A DNA stretch of 64,000 nucleotides from CAYWRZ01 sp964460845 (lineage in GTDB: Bacteria; Bacteroidota; Bacteroidia; Flavobacteriales_D; UBA2798). The stretch lies in assembly GCA_964460845.1 (NCBI GenBank), contig CAYWRZ010000001.1, forward strand, positions 186,001-250,000, in the 5' to 3' direction. Made by a program: the position numbers and the translations under genes. Below are positions 1 to 8,484 of this stretch, piece after piece; the stretch's first letter is position 1, and each line of letters begins with the position of its first letter. The notes under the pieces are model-generated. The model had not been told where the DNA came from. It ran no database searches and saw nothing but the letters and a program-made list of their open reading frames with translations.

Positions 1-393
1 GGCAAAATCGCAGATGTCGATCATCTCCTGTACTTCGCCCAGTCCTTCCTGATACGATTTTCCCATTTCGTAAGAAACGAGGCTACCCAATGCTTCTTTG
101 TGGGCTCTGAGCGCTTCACCTATCTGACGCACCACTTCGCCTCTTTTGGGAGCGGGCACATTACGCCATTCTTTAAACGCTTCGCCGGCTTTGAGAATGC
201 AGGCCTCGTATTCAGTTTCTGTAGCGGCATTGACAGAAGCGATCTTCTGCCCATCTACCGGCGACCATGAAGTAATTTCTTCTCCACGCGTGGTAAACCA
301 ATAGGCGCCGGTCGAGGCTCCGCTGTTTTTTTCTTTAATGCCCAGGGTGCGGAGTGTTTCCGCAATACTGAATCCGGTATGCACTTCTGCCAT
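1..393 (-). CDS. ALDH7-family aldehyde dehydrogenase, N-terminal part (aminoadipate-semialdehyde dehydrogenase type)
   Basis: The first 131 codons are present; the rest lies beyond the left edge of the window. The translation begins MAEVHTGFSI and contains PAPKRGEVVRQIG, a run of LGSLVSYEMGK and GEVQEMIDICD, which closely follow the N-terminal domain of antiquitin (ALDH7A1) and bacterial AmaB enzymes. The family oxidises aminoadipate semialdehyde or related semialdehydes with NAD in lysine catabolism and aldehyde detoxification. The catalytic Cys and Glu are not in the window. The ATG at 391-393 sits about 20 bases downstream of a TATTTTTG box on the same strand. Confidence 0.9.
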   Translation of the reverse strand, partial: MAEVHTGFSIAETLRTLGIKEKNSGASTGAYWFTTRGEEITSWSPVDGQKIASVNAATETEYEACILKAGEAFKEWRNVPAPKRGEVVRQIGEALRAHKEALGSLVSYEMGKSYQEGLGEVQEMIDICDFA

Positions 394-413
394 TGTGAAC
401 GGTTTTAGGTTTG

Positions 414-421
414 CAAAAATA
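414..421 (-). promoter_or_regulatory. Bacteroidota -7 box for the ALDH gene
   Basis: Read on the minus strand the sequence is TATTTTTG, a match to TAnnTTTG. It ends about 20 bases before the ATG at 393. No clear TTG -33 element is visible at the usual spacing, so this is a half match. Confidence 0.45.
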
Positions 422-438
422 AGCCTTTTGCCCGATAA

Positions 439-1233
439 TCAGGGTTTGGAAAGCGTTTTTAACGACAACTTTATTTTTTCGCCGACTTCGCGGGCAAGCG
501 GCATAAGTCCTTCGTTTTTAAGCACCGACAAATCGGAAATACGCGAAGAAATAGAGTGTATAGCCGCACCTCCTGTGCGGATATTGCCCTGACTATCGAG
601 GCAGGTATAGTGCAATTTGAGCCTGAACCGCGAGGGGTCATCGGGCGCATAGAGAATATCGAGCTGGTTCAGGAACACGAAATACGCCACATTTCGGAAA
701 GACAGCTCCTCAGTCAGATTCGCATTCAACAGCACGGTAGCCATGTATTGCTCGCGGGAATCGCCTTCGGCGACAAGCTGCCCCTGTTGTATGCCCGAAC
801 TTTTTCCGGGCGGCGTCTCTTTTTTGTCGGGCGAATTTCTGCGCGAGAAAAGCCGTGTTTCTTTCGGATCTCCCTGCAAGGCTTCTCCCTCTTCGAGCAG
901 AAGATATTCGTATTCGATCGAAGAATATACGTAGTGCAGCTCACGACGAAGGCTGTCGTTGCGCGGGTAGAGCGTATAAGCATCGGTCTCGTCGTCGAGC
1001 TCGAAGGCCAATGCTTCGACAAGGCTTTCCCTTACTTTTTCGACAATTTCGGAAAAGGAGACATGTTCATGCGCTGCCACCTGCCTGTCGATCTGCGACA
1101 TATACATACGCGACTCAAAAGGAATAACCAGTAAGCGCGGACGTGCAGACAAAGCCGTATCCGGTTCGGTCAGTGTTTGACCCGCACCTGCAAAAGTGAA
1201 CAGGCAAAAGCAGAAAAAGAATACATAACGCAT
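439..1233 (-). CDS. secreted protein of unknown function
   Basis: 264 residues. The N-terminus MRYVFFFCFCLFTFAGAGQ is a signal peptide with a likely cleavage after AGA or GQ. The mature part opens with RPRLLVIPFESRMYMS, followed by a charged helical stretch (about 45-85), a low-complexity basic region near 125-150, and a beta-rich C-terminal half. I do not recognise the family. It lies 50 bases downstream of rseP on the same strand, so the two may be co-transcribed, which would fit an envelope-located protein. No catalytic motif is visible. Confidence 0.75.
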   Translation of the reverse strand: MRYVFFFCFCLFTFAGAGQTLTEPDTALSARPRLLVIPFESRMYMSQIDRQVAAHEHVSFSEIVEKVRESLVEALAFELDDETDAYTLYPRNDSLRRELHYVYSSIEYEYLLLEEGEALQGDPKETRLFSRRNSPDKKETPPGKSSGIQQGQLVAEGDSREQYMATVLLNANLTEELSFRNVAYFVFLNQLDILYAPDDPSRFRLKLHYTCLDSQGNIRTGGAAIHSISSRISDLSVLKNEGLMPLAREVGEKIKLSLKTLSKP

Positions 1234-1282
1234 AAGCCGGGAACTTAGCTATTATCATGCCAGCCGTTGCACGGGCAGGAAT

Positions 1283-2608
1283 TTACCGGAACAGCTTCAC
1301 GATGTCGTTGCCGTTGGCAAACAGCATGAGTCCGAGCAACAAGACCATACCGGTTACCTGAGCGATTTCCATGAAACGCTCGCCAGGTGCTTTTCCGCTG
1401 ATCATCTCATAAATAAGGAACATCACATGGCCTCCGTCGAGTGCCGGAATGGGCAGCAGGTTCATAAAGGCCAAAATGATCGACAGAAAAGCGGTCATGT
1501 TCCAAAAAATTTCCCAATTCCAACTGGAAGAGAAGAGTCCGCCGATAGATCCGAATCCACCGATCTGCTTGGCACCGGCCGGAGTAAATACCAGCGCAAG
1601 CGATTTCACGTAACCGGTAAGCTTATCGTTTCCTTCGGCAATACCGGCCGGGATAGACTCCCAAAATCCAAAGGTCTCTTTACGGGTTTCAAAAAAGCGG
1701 CTGTATTCGCCCACAGGATTGGCGCCCATCTTTCCGTCGTTGTCTATTTCAATTTGCAGCGTAAGCGGTTTACCCTCGCGCACCACGTGCATAGCCACCG
1801 TTTGAGATTTGTGTTGCGCCAGTATAGGACCTACGTCCTGAAAGAAAACACCCTGTACTTCGTTGATTCCCACAATGCTGTCGTTGGGCAGGAGTCCGCC
1901 TTTTTCGGCACCGCCACCACCGGCCACGCGCGACACTACAAAGGGAATACGCGTATCAAACAGGTTGCGTGCATCTTTATGGAGCATTTGCTGCTCAATA
2001 TCGGAGGGCAGGGTCACTTTCACAGTAGCGCCGTCGCGCAGCACTTCCATATCGCGATGCCCGTCGATCACAATCAGTCTGTTCGCCTGCTCAAGGGTTT
2101 GAGGCTTTACGCCGCCCACAGTAAGAATATGATCGCCGTTATGCAGCAGCTCGCCCGGCTTGAGCACCTCGTGGTTTACCGCAATGCCGTATTTCGCATT
2201 TTCGACCGGCAGGTATTCGCGCCCCCAGGTCCAGAGGATAAAAATGAAGATGATATAGCCGAGAATCAGGTTGACCGTTACACCGCCCAGCATAATGATA
2301 AGTCGCTGCCAGGCCGGTTTGGAACGAAACTCCCAGGGTTGCGGAGCCTGCTTCATCTGGTTTTTGTCCATGCTTTCATCGACCATTCCGGCAATTTTCA
2401 CATAGCCTCCAAGCGGCAGCCAGCCCACACCGTACTCGGTATCTCCGCGTTTTATTTTAAACAGCGAAAACCAGGGGTTAAAAAAAAGATAAAATTTTTC
2501 GACACGGGTTTTGAAAAGACGGGCAGGGACAAAGTGTCCGAGCTCGTGCAGCACCACGAGTATGGAAAGGCTCAGAATGAGCTGACCTGCTTTAACGAGA
2601 ATATCCAT
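1283..2608 (-). CDS. rseP: RIP metalloprotease RseP (site-2 protease)
   Basis: 441 residues, the usual size for Bacteroidota. RseP is an inner-membrane zinc protease that cuts anti-sigma factors and signal-peptide remnants within the bilayer. The zinc motif HELGH is in the first membrane helix (about residues 22-26), the second metal motif LDGGH lies near residue 391, and two PDZ-like regions fill the middle (about 130-300), with GGGGAEKGGLLPNDSI in the second. Further membrane helices are near 105-130 and 420-437. The gene starts with ATG at 2606-2608, just upstream of which is a TACATTTG box. An ECF sigma factor and membrane partner are encoded about 280 bases away on the other strand; a functional link is only an inference. 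Confidence 0.96.
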   Translation of the reverse strand: MDILVKAGQLILSLSILVVLHELGHFVPARLFKTRVEKFYLFFNPWFSLFKIKRGDTEYGVGWLPLGGYVKIAGMVDESMDKNQMKQAPQPWEFRSKPAWQRLIIMLGGVTVNLILGYIIFIFILWTWGREYLPVENAKYGIAVNHEVLKPGELLHNGDHILTVGGVKPQTLEQANRLIVIDGHRDMEVLRDGATVKVTLPSDIEQQMLHKDARNLFDTRIPFVVSRVAGGGGAEKGGLLPNDSIVGINEVQGVFFQDVGPILAQHKSQTVAMHVVREGKPLTLQIEIDNDGKMGANPVGEYSRFFETRKETFGFWESIPAGIAEGNDKLTGYVKSLALVFTPAGAKQIGGFGSIGGLFSSSWNWEIFWNMTAFLSIILAFMNLLPIPALDGGHVMFLIYEMISGKAPGERFMEIAQVTGMVLLLGLMLFANGNDIVKLFR

Positions 2609-2634
2609 CGGTCAGAATAAGTTTTTAGGACGGG

Positions 2635-2642
2635 CAAATGTA
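2635..2642 (-). promoter_or_regulatory. -7 box upstream of rseP
   Basis: Minus-strand TACATTTG matches TAnnTTTG and ends 26 bases before the rseP ATG. The remaining 2643-2883 region between the divergent rseP and sigma factor genes holds no other gene that I can support. Confidence 0.5.
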
Positions 2643-2883
2643 CGACAAATAACCGCTTCCGGGCACAGAATTCCGGCGAGGGGATTTAGCACCCTGCCAC
2701 CGCAGACAGCGACGGCGTATCGCGGTGCATACCGTGCCGCCCCGGGTGATGAAAGCGGAAGCAAGTTTCTCAAAAAAAGAAAAACAGACTGATAACCAAT
2801 TTGATAAAAAATGTTAAAAGAATCGCTGTAACTTTAAGGTCGGTTCTTCGTCACACGCAAAAAGGCAGGAAAACCGCTCTCGA

Positions 2884-3369
2884 ATGACCGCTGACCAATA
2901 CAATGAAAGTGTAGATACCTACGCAGACCGGCTGTATCGTTTCGCCCTTAAAAACATGAAGGACGAGGAGTTGGCTAAGGATATTGTGCAGGACACCTTC
3001 GAGCGCCTGTGGATAAAAGTGCAGGAAGTGACTTACGAAAAAGTGCGGTCTTACCTGTTTACCACCGCTTATCATGCCATGGTCGATCAGGCCCGGAGAC
3101 AGAAAAAGCAGGGGCTGTATAACGAAGCGAAAGTGGCTCGCATAGGTCAGCATTCGCAGTACAGCGACCTGAAAGAAATATTGCAGGAAGCCGTGGACAA
3201 GCTGCCCGATATACAGCGTTCGGTGATTTTGCTACGCGATTACGAAGGGTATTCGTACGAAGAAATAGGTGAAATTACCGGGCTGAACGAATCGCAGGTG
3301 AAAGTGTATATCTTCAGGGCACGGAAATTTTTAAAAGAATACATCGGCAGCATGGAGGCCGTATTGTAA
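2884..3369 (+). CDS. ECF-type RNA polymerase sigma factor
   Basis: 161 residues. Region 2 (about 15-75) contains the core-binding stretch DIVQDTFERLW, and region 4 (about 100-155) contains LPDIQRSVILLRDYEGYSY followed by a helix-turn-helix EEIGEITGLNESQVKVYIF. It redirects RNA polymerase to a specific promoter set. The next gene, 6 bases downstream, encodes a membrane protein that is the likely cognate regulator. A TAACTTTA element at 2829-2836 could be its promoter. The regulon is unknown. Confidence 0.93.
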   Translation: MTADQYNESVDTYADRLYRFALKNMKDEELAKDIVQDTFERLWIKVQEVTYEKVRSYLFTTAYHAMVDQARRQKKQGLYNEAKVARIGQHSQYSDLKEILQEAVDKLPDIQRSVILLRDYEGYSYEEIGEITGLNESQVKVYIFRARKFLKEYIGSMEAVL

Positions 3370-3375
3370 AAGACA

Positions 3376-4659
3376 ATGATGAACCTTAATCGGGATAACT
3401 ACGAAAGCTTTTTCCTCGACTATATCGAGGGGCGGCTCAGCGCGCAGGAGCGGGCCGAGCTGGAAGCTTTTTTAGCGGAAAATCCCGATTTGGCGGCCAC
3501 GCTCGAAGGGTTCGAAATGATTACCCTGCCTGCGCCCGACAGCAAAGCTTCGTTCGACCGAAAAGATCAGCTTAAAAAGCAAGCGGTCTTATGCCTGAAC
3601 GAAGAAAACCGGGAAGACTATTACATCGCTTACCTAGAAGATCGGCTTACTGCAGACGAACGGCTTGCCGTAGAAGCCGATGCCGCCTCGCAGCCGACTT
3701 ATACGCAACTGCTGGATACTTACCGCAAAACCCAGCTCATTGCCGGCGATGAAGCTTCTGACGAGCATTTTTTCCTTTATCGCAAGCGTACACTTACTGC
3801 CCTTACACCTCAGCTACAATCGGCTGTAATGGTGGCCTACCTCGAAGGCTGGCTCAACGCCGAAGAGCGGAGCACCGTAGAAAAAGCGCTGAGCGGCAAT
3901 GCGGCATTGCAAAAAGAGCTACAGGCTTACCAACGTGCGGTAGTACCGACCGAAACCGCTGTTTTTCCCGATAAAAAGAGACTTTATCGCAAAGAAGGGC
4001 GTATCGTTCCGCTTTACTGGCTGCGTTACGGCGCGGGAGCCGTAGCGGCAGGGTTGGCGCTGTTTTTTATGCTTAACCTGCAGGGCGAAGGAGAAATTCA
4101 ACACGCAGAGCAGCCGCTTCACAAACCGGTACATCGCAGCGACAGCCTTATTGGAATCGCTCCCGAACCCTTAGTGGCCGAACGCGAAACCTCGCAACCC
4201 GAACCTCTTATCGAACAGGCAGCCCTGAAAAACGCCGTACCGCCACACAAAGCTGCGGGCACTCCCGCCACAGGGCCTGAAACCGTACCCTCGCAAGCCC
4301 AGCTTGCCGTACAGGAACCCACCATTCCGGAGCCGACACCTGAAGTCCCTACCCCCTCGCGAAGAAGCGACGTACCCCCCCTGCCCGGGCAGGCGATCAC
4401 ACAGCCCCAAACCGAAGATTTGGCCTCTAATACCTTGAGCGACGAAAAATACCTTACTCCGAAAGAGTTCGTTACCGGTAAAATCGTAAAATCGGAAGGG
4501 CCGAACGAAGCGAAAAAATCGCTTTCGCCGGGGCTTGGTGAAAAAATTTCGGGCTTGTTCGGTCAGAAAGTGCAGGTATCGTCCGAAACGGAAGAAGACT
4601 ACTCTACCTACACCGTCAGCATAGGCGGCTTCGAGTTTTCGCGAAAAAAACAGCGCTAA
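3376..4659 (+). CDS. membrane protein with three N-terminal anti-sigma-like repeats (probable sigma regulator)
   Basis: 427 residues, starting at the first of two adjacent ATG codons 6 bases after the sigma factor stop. The cytoplasmic N-terminal half holds three related units, each with an aromatic/acidic lead and a short helix: YIEGRLSAQERAELEAFL (about 14-31), YLEDRLTADERLAVEAD (about 88-104) and YLEGWLNAEERSTVEKAL (about 155-172). They resemble anti-sigma N-terminal domains of Bacteroidota but have no zinc ligands. One membrane helix is at about 214-235. A Pro/Glu/Thr-rich periplasmic linker follows to about 345, then a basic C-terminal segment. Synteny supports an anti-sigma role; this is not proven by the sequence. 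Confidence 0.8.
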   Translation: MMNLNRDNYESFFLDYIEGRLSAQERAELEAFLAENPDLAATLEGFEMITLPAPDSKASFDRKDQLKKQAVLCLNEENREDYYIAYLEDRLTADERLAVEADAASQPTYTQLLDTYRKTQLIAGDEASDEHFFLYRKRTLTALTPQLQSAVMVAYLEGWLNAEERSTVEKALSGNAALQKELQAYQRAVVPTETAVFPDKKRLYRKEGRIVPLYWLRYGAGAVAAGLALFFMLNLQGEGEIQHAEQPLHKPVHRSDSLIGIAPEPLVAERETSQPEPLIEQAALKNAVPPHKAAGTPATGPETVPSQAQLAVQEPTIPEPTPEVPTPSRRSDVPPLPGQAITQPQTEDLASNTLSDEKYLTPKEFVTGKIVKSEGPNEAKKSLSPGLGEKISGLFGQKVQVSSETEEDYSTYTVSIGGFEFSRKKQR

Positions 4660-4740
4660 TCTGCTCCTGTTTACGTTTTTTATTACCGTCATTTTTACCT
4701 TTTTCACCAATGTTGCCTGCCGCTTCGTACTTTTGGGGCA

Positions 4741-5949
4741 ATGAAATTCCATTTTGCTTTAGTTGATACGGTGGCGCAGGGACTCACCGAAATTTTTACC
4801 GGCTCGCGTTACGCCGATAGAGTGGTCGAGCAATTGCTGCGTTCCAACCCTAATATGGGTGCCCGCGATCGGGCTTTTGTAGCCGAAACCACTTACGACA
4901 TTGTGCGTTGGTGGAGACTGCTTCAGGAGGTAAGCGGTCATGAAAACAGCACCGAACGGCGTGCCGTATTGGATGTGATTTCGGCTTATTTCTTCATTTT
5001 TCATGGAGAAAGACCGCAATGGAAAGAAAACTACGGAGTAAATTTTGAGTCCATTTCTGAAAAGTTTGAAGCGGCCAAAAGTCAACGTGCGCTGCGCGAA
5101 TCAATTCCCGACTGGCTCGACGAGTTGTGTTACCGGGAGCTGGGCGAAAAATGGGAAGCTATACTTCCTTCTTTGAATCGCACGGCCGAAGTAATACTGC
5201 GGGTCAACACCTTGCGCAGCGATAAGGCCACCGTACAGCAGGCACTCAAACAAGAGGGCACAGCAACACTTGAAGTAGAAGGCGCTCCCGATGCGTTGGT
5301 GCTGGAAAAACGCCAAAACGTGTTTCGCACCGAAGCTTTTAAAAACGGGCTTTTCGAAGTACAGGATGCCGGTTCGCAGGCTATTGCGCCCTTTTTAGAA
5401 GTGAAACCCGGCATGCGGGTAATCGATTCCTGTGCCGGAGCGGGAGGTAAAACCCTTCACCTTGCGGCACTGATGCAGAACAAAGGCCGTATCGTCGCGC
5501 TCGACGTAGAGCCGCGCAAGCTCGAAGAGCTGCGTCGCAGGGCCCGACGAGCCGGTGTTGCCATAATAGAAACCAAAGCCATTGAATCGGCCAAAACCAT
5601 TAAACGCCTGCAAGGCTCGGCCGACAGACTGTTGCTCGACGTACCCTGTTCGGGACTCGGCACCTTACGGCGCAACCCCGATGCCAAGTGGAAGCTCGAT
5701 GCCGAATTTATCGAACGGGTAAAAAAAATTCAGGCCGAAATTTTGGTTTCGCACAGCCGGATGCTAAAGCCGGGCGGGCGTATGGTCTATGCGACGTGCA
5801 GCATATTGCCTTCCGAAAACGAGCAGCAGGTGCAGGCATTTCTTGCTTCGCATCCCGGATTCGCGCTGATCAGGGAACAAAAAATATCGCCCGAGTCGCC
5901 TTTTCACGACGGATTCTACATGGCACTGATCGAGAAACAGGCCGAATAA
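4741..5949 (+). CDS. RsmB/NSUN-family RNA cytosine-C5 methyltransferase
   Basis: 402 residues. The N-terminal third resembles the NusB-like RNA-binding region of RsmB, and the C-terminal two thirds is the SAM-dependent methylase. Visible motifs are the SAM loop DSCAGAGGKTLHLAA (about 226-240), the PCSG motif with Cys303, and YATCS with Cys353, the pair of cysteines used by m5C RNA methylases. The target is probably 16S rRNA, by homology with RsmB. The gap to the previous gene is 81 bases. The closest alternatives are RsmF or RlmI-type enzymes, but domain order favours RsmB. Confidence 0.9.
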   Translation: MKFHFALVDTVAQGLTEIFTGSRYADRVVEQLLRSNPNMGARDRAFVAETTYDIVRWWRLLQEVSGHENSTERRAVLDVISAYFFIFHGERPQWKENYGVNFESISEKFEAAKSQRALRESIPDWLDELCYRELGEKWEAILPSLNRTAEVILRVNTLRSDKATVQQALKQEGTATLEVEGAPDALVLEKRQNVFRTEAFKNGLFEVQDAGSQAIAPFLEVKPGMRVIDSCAGAGGKTLHLAALMQNKGRIVALDVEPRKLEELRRRARRAGVAIIETKAIESAKTIKRLQGSADRLLLDVPCSGLGTLRRNPDAKWKLDAEFIERVKKIQAEILVSHSRMLKPGGRMVYATCSILPSENEQQVQAFLASHPGFALIREQKISPESPFHDGFYMALIEKQAE

Positions 5950-5994
5950 TCGGAAATCGGGTGCCGGTATGCTATTTCGACTAACTTCGCTAAC

Positions 5995-7002
5995 GTGATT
6001 GTCTCTTTATACAGAACCAACCAGGGTACGATACTGCTCTCTTTACCGGTAGCGGGAGCCTTGCTTTGGACCCTGTTTTTTTTGAGCGATGCTTCGTTTT
6101 TCAGTCCGCCCGACAGCGCCTGGTCGGTACCGCTTATCCCTTTACCCTGGGAGGAAACGGCGAATATCCTTGCGTTAAAAATAGCGGGCTTATTGCTCAG
6201 CATAGGACAGGGCATTTTTTTCACGCTGCTGCTCCAGCGGGCCGAGCTTTTTGATCGGCAAACTTACGTACCCGCATTCTGCTGGGTATTTTTCTCGGCT
6301 GTATTTTTCCCTTCGGGAATGCTGAATCCGACAGGAATAGCCTTGTTTTTCGTACTGGGGATGTTGTATTATTTGCTGAAAGTGTACCGACAGACCCATT
6401 CCAAAAGTGAAATTTTCAATGCCGGTTTTTGCATGGGAATGGCGGTCCTCTTCTGCTGGCCGCTGATTGGCTTGCTGGCTTTTTCCTGGATTGCTATCAC
6501 CATTCAGAAAGCGTTTTACCTGCGCGAGCGTGTGCTGGGCTTTATAGCCATGCTGATTCCGCTGCTGTTTGCCGAAACCTGGTATTTTGTACGCGACGGC
6601 GAATGGTTCGTACCTTCTTTCCCCGACTGGGAGAATGCCGTTTCGCCGCTGAAATGGCTGCCCGGATCCCGTTTGCAGCTTTTGGCGCTGGGGCTGCTGC
6701 TGTTGCTTATGTTGCTTTCGGCGGTGGTATTTCTGATGCGTTTGCGAGGTACCGTGATTAAGGTGAGGCGGCAAAGGCAATTGCTTTTCCTGCTTACCCT
6801 GATTAGTCTGGTTATATTCGCTGCCACGGCCTGTTATTACCCCGAAGCGGCGCTGCCTATACTGGTGCTGCCCTGTTCAATTTTCATTTCCTTTTGCCTG
6901 ACGCATTGTAGCTTCAGGTGGTTAAGCGACCTTCTTTTCCATGTGCTGATCATACTTTGCATACTGGTTTGGCTGCAATCTTCTTCGCTGATTAATTTGT
7001 AA
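5995..7002 (+). CDS. polytopic membrane protein (DUF6427-like)
   Basis: 335 residues with about nine hydrophobic segments and a GTG start 45 bases after the methyltransferase gene. The N-terminus MIVSLYRTNQG followed by a membrane helix, the SFFSPPDS loop and the overall layout are like DUF6427 proteins of Bacteroidota, which have no assigned role. No catalytic motif is visible. It precedes purQ by 58 bases. The family assignment is from general resemblance and could be wrong; the membrane protein call is firm. Confidence 0.8.
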   Translation: MIVSLYRTNQGTILLSLPVAGALLWTLFFLSDASFFSPPDSAWSVPLIPLPWEETANILALKIAGLLLSIGQGIFFTLLLQRAELFDRQTYVPAFCWVFFSAVFFPSGMLNPTGIALFFVLGMLYYLLKVYRQTHSKSEIFNAGFCMGMAVLFCWPLIGLLAFSWIAITIQKAFYLRERVLGFIAMLIPLLFAETWYFVRDGEWFVPSFPDWENAVSPLKWLPGSRLQLLALGLLLLLMLLSAVVFLMRLRGTVIKVRRQRQLLFLLTLISLVIFAATACYYPEAALPILVLPCSIFISFCLTHCSFRWLSDLLFHVLIILCILVWLQSSSLINL

Positions 7003-7030
7003 AACGCCGTCTTTTTTAGCCCGAAATAAG

Positions 7031-7038
7031 TACATTTG
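7031..7038 (+). promoter_or_regulatory. -7 box upstream of purQ
   Basis: TACATTTG matches TAnnTTTG and ends 22 bases before the purQ ATG at 7061. A TTG -33 element at the usual spacing is not evident. Confidence 0.5.
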
Positions 7039-7060
7039 TGGTATTAAAATTTGGCTGCTC

Positions 7061-7753
7061 ATGAAATTCGGAGTTGTTGTTTTCCCGGGGTCGAATTGTG
7101 ACGAAGACATGGTCTATGTGCTGCAAACTGTTATGGGCCAGCAGGTAGAACGTCTTTGGCATAAAGATCGTGATCTGAAGGGTTGCGATTTTATCGTGCT
7201 GCCGGGTGGTTTTTCGTATGGAGATTACCTCCGTTCGGGCGCTATCGCCCGTTTTTCTCCGATCATGGACAAAGTAATTGCGCACGCTGAAAACGGCGGC
7301 TACCTGCTGGGTGTATGCAATGGCTTTCAGGTGCTTTGTGAGGCCAATTTGGTACCGGGTGCATTACTGCACAATACCGAGCGTCGCTTTATCTGCCGCA
7401 ACGTATTTATCCGGCCGCAAACCACCGACACCCTGCTTACCTCGGGTCTCGAGCTTGAAAAAGCCTATAAAATCCCCATTGCGCACGGAGAAGGTAATTA
7501 CTACGCCGATGCCGAAACGCTGGCTTCGCTCAACCGTAACGGGCAGGTACTTTTCCGTTATTGCCATGCCGACGCTTCGGTAAACGAAGCGGCCAATCCC
7601 AATGGCTCGGCCGAAAACATTGCCGGAGTATGTAACGCCCGCAAAAACGTATTCGGTATGATGCCCCACCCCGAAAGAGCGGCTGATCCCGAGTTGGGCA
7701 ACACCGACGGACGGGCGATTTTCAGTTCCATTGTCAATCTTGTACTGCAGTAA
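7061..7753 (+). CDS. purQ: phosphoribosylformylglycinamidine synthase subunit PurQ
   Basis: 230 residues, a class I glutamine amidotransferase. It hydrolyses glutamine and passes ammonia to PurL for the FGAM step of purine synthesis. The nucleophile is Cys86 in LLGVCNGFQVL, the His-Glu pair is in MPHPERAADP near residues 203-205, and the oxyanion/N-terminal signature is VVFPGSNCDED. The length matches the stand-alone PurQ seen with the small PurL/PurS system. Neither purL nor purS is in the window. Confidence 0.95.
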   Translation: MKFGVVVFPGSNCDEDMVYVLQTVMGQQVERLWHKDRDLKGCDFIVLPGGFSYGDYLRSGAIARFSPIMDKVIAHAENGGYLLGVCNGFQVLCEANLVPGALLHNTERRFICRNVFIRPQTTDTLLTSGLELEKAYKIPIAHGEGNYYADAETLASLNRNGQVLFRYCHADASVNEAANPNGSAENIAGVCNARKNVFGMMPHPERAADPELGNTDGRAIFSSIVNLVLQ

Positions 7754-7786
7754 CCCCACTGTATAAACTACAAAACACATACTATT

Positions 7787-8398
7787 ATGAAAACTCTTTT
7801 TACCAAAAGCATAGTCCTGTGCCTCGTAGCACTGACCATTTTCGGCTGCGGAACTTCGCGTTTTGCAAGTCCCAAGCACAGCCACCTCAATTTGATAAAA
7901 GTAGATCCTACACAGCCCGAGAGCGATAAGAAATTTGCTTCGCAAAAGGCGGGCAAACCCGCTGAAGAAAAAGAGCTGGCAGCCTTTACTCCGGCTCAGG
8001 AACAGACAGAAGCCGTATCTCCTGCCGCTCCTTCAACCGCGCAACCCGTACAAACAAAGCCTGCCGTTTCTTCGGCAGAAACCACAAAGGCCGAAAACCC
8101 GGTACATACCGATACCCCCCGCGTAGAAACGGCTACTGAAGAAACCGCCACTCCTGCCGGCGATATTCAGGGCACGCAAGACACTACCGACGACGATCGC
8201 ATGATCTTGCTTGTGATCCTGGCCATCTTACTGCCTCCTTTGGCGGTGTACCTCGCACAAGGCGTAGGTACCTGGTTTTGGGTTACCTTGCTGCTTTGCC
8301 TCTTCGGCGGTGGATTTTTGTGGGTTGGCGCCTATTTCGGCGGACTTTGGCTCGTAGCCATCATTCTGGCACTGCTGGTGGTCTTTGGGGAGCTATAA
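7787..8398 (+). CDS. lipoprotein with C-terminal Pmp3/YqaE-like membrane domain
   Basis: 203 residues. The N-terminus ends in the lipobox TIFGCG (Cys near residue 22). A disordered linker rich in Ala, Pro, Glu and Thr runs from about 45 to 135. The C-terminal 70 residues, beginning near DDRMILLVILAILLPPLAV and continuing through YLAQGVGTWFW and LWLVAIILALL, resemble the two-helix Pmp3/YqaE (UPF0057) family. Lipid anchor plus membrane domain is an odd combination, discussed in the findings. It lies 33 bases after purQ and ends at a strong terminator. Confidence 0.82.
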   Translation: MKTLFTKSIVLCLVALTIFGCGTSRFASPKHSHLNLIKVDPTQPESDKKFASQKAGKPAEEKELAAFTPAQEQTEAVSPAAPSTAQPVQTKPAVSSAETTKAENPVHTDTPRVETATEETATPAGDIQGTQDTTDDDRMILLVILAILLPPLAVYLAQGVGTWFWVTLLLCLFGGGFLWVGAYFGGLWLVAIILALLVVFGEL

Positions 8399-8431
8399 CC
8401 TCATTCTGAAAAACGTAATATCTATTGCATA

Positions 8432-8463
8432 AAAAAGTCCCGGCGAAAATGTCGGGACTTTTT
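8432..8463. terminator. bidirectional rho-independent terminator
   Basis: A perfect 11-bp stem AAAAAGTCCCG / CGGGACTTTTT with T runs on both strands. It serves the plus-strand lipoprotein gene ending at 8398 and the minus-strand nadD gene ending at 8485. Confidence 0.9.
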
Positions 8464-8484
8464 ATTTTATCGAAAAAACCTCAT

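Noticed and set aside
1427..2620. A 397-codon open frame on the plus strand opposite rseP
   Set aside because: It mirrors rseP on the opposite strand, has no protein family signature and no promoter or start context of its own. It is a by-product of codon bias in the real gene.
2643..2883. GC-rich stretch between rseP and the sigma factor gene
   Set aside because: Small inverted repeats and no open frame with support; treated as an ordinary intergenic region apart from promoter elements.
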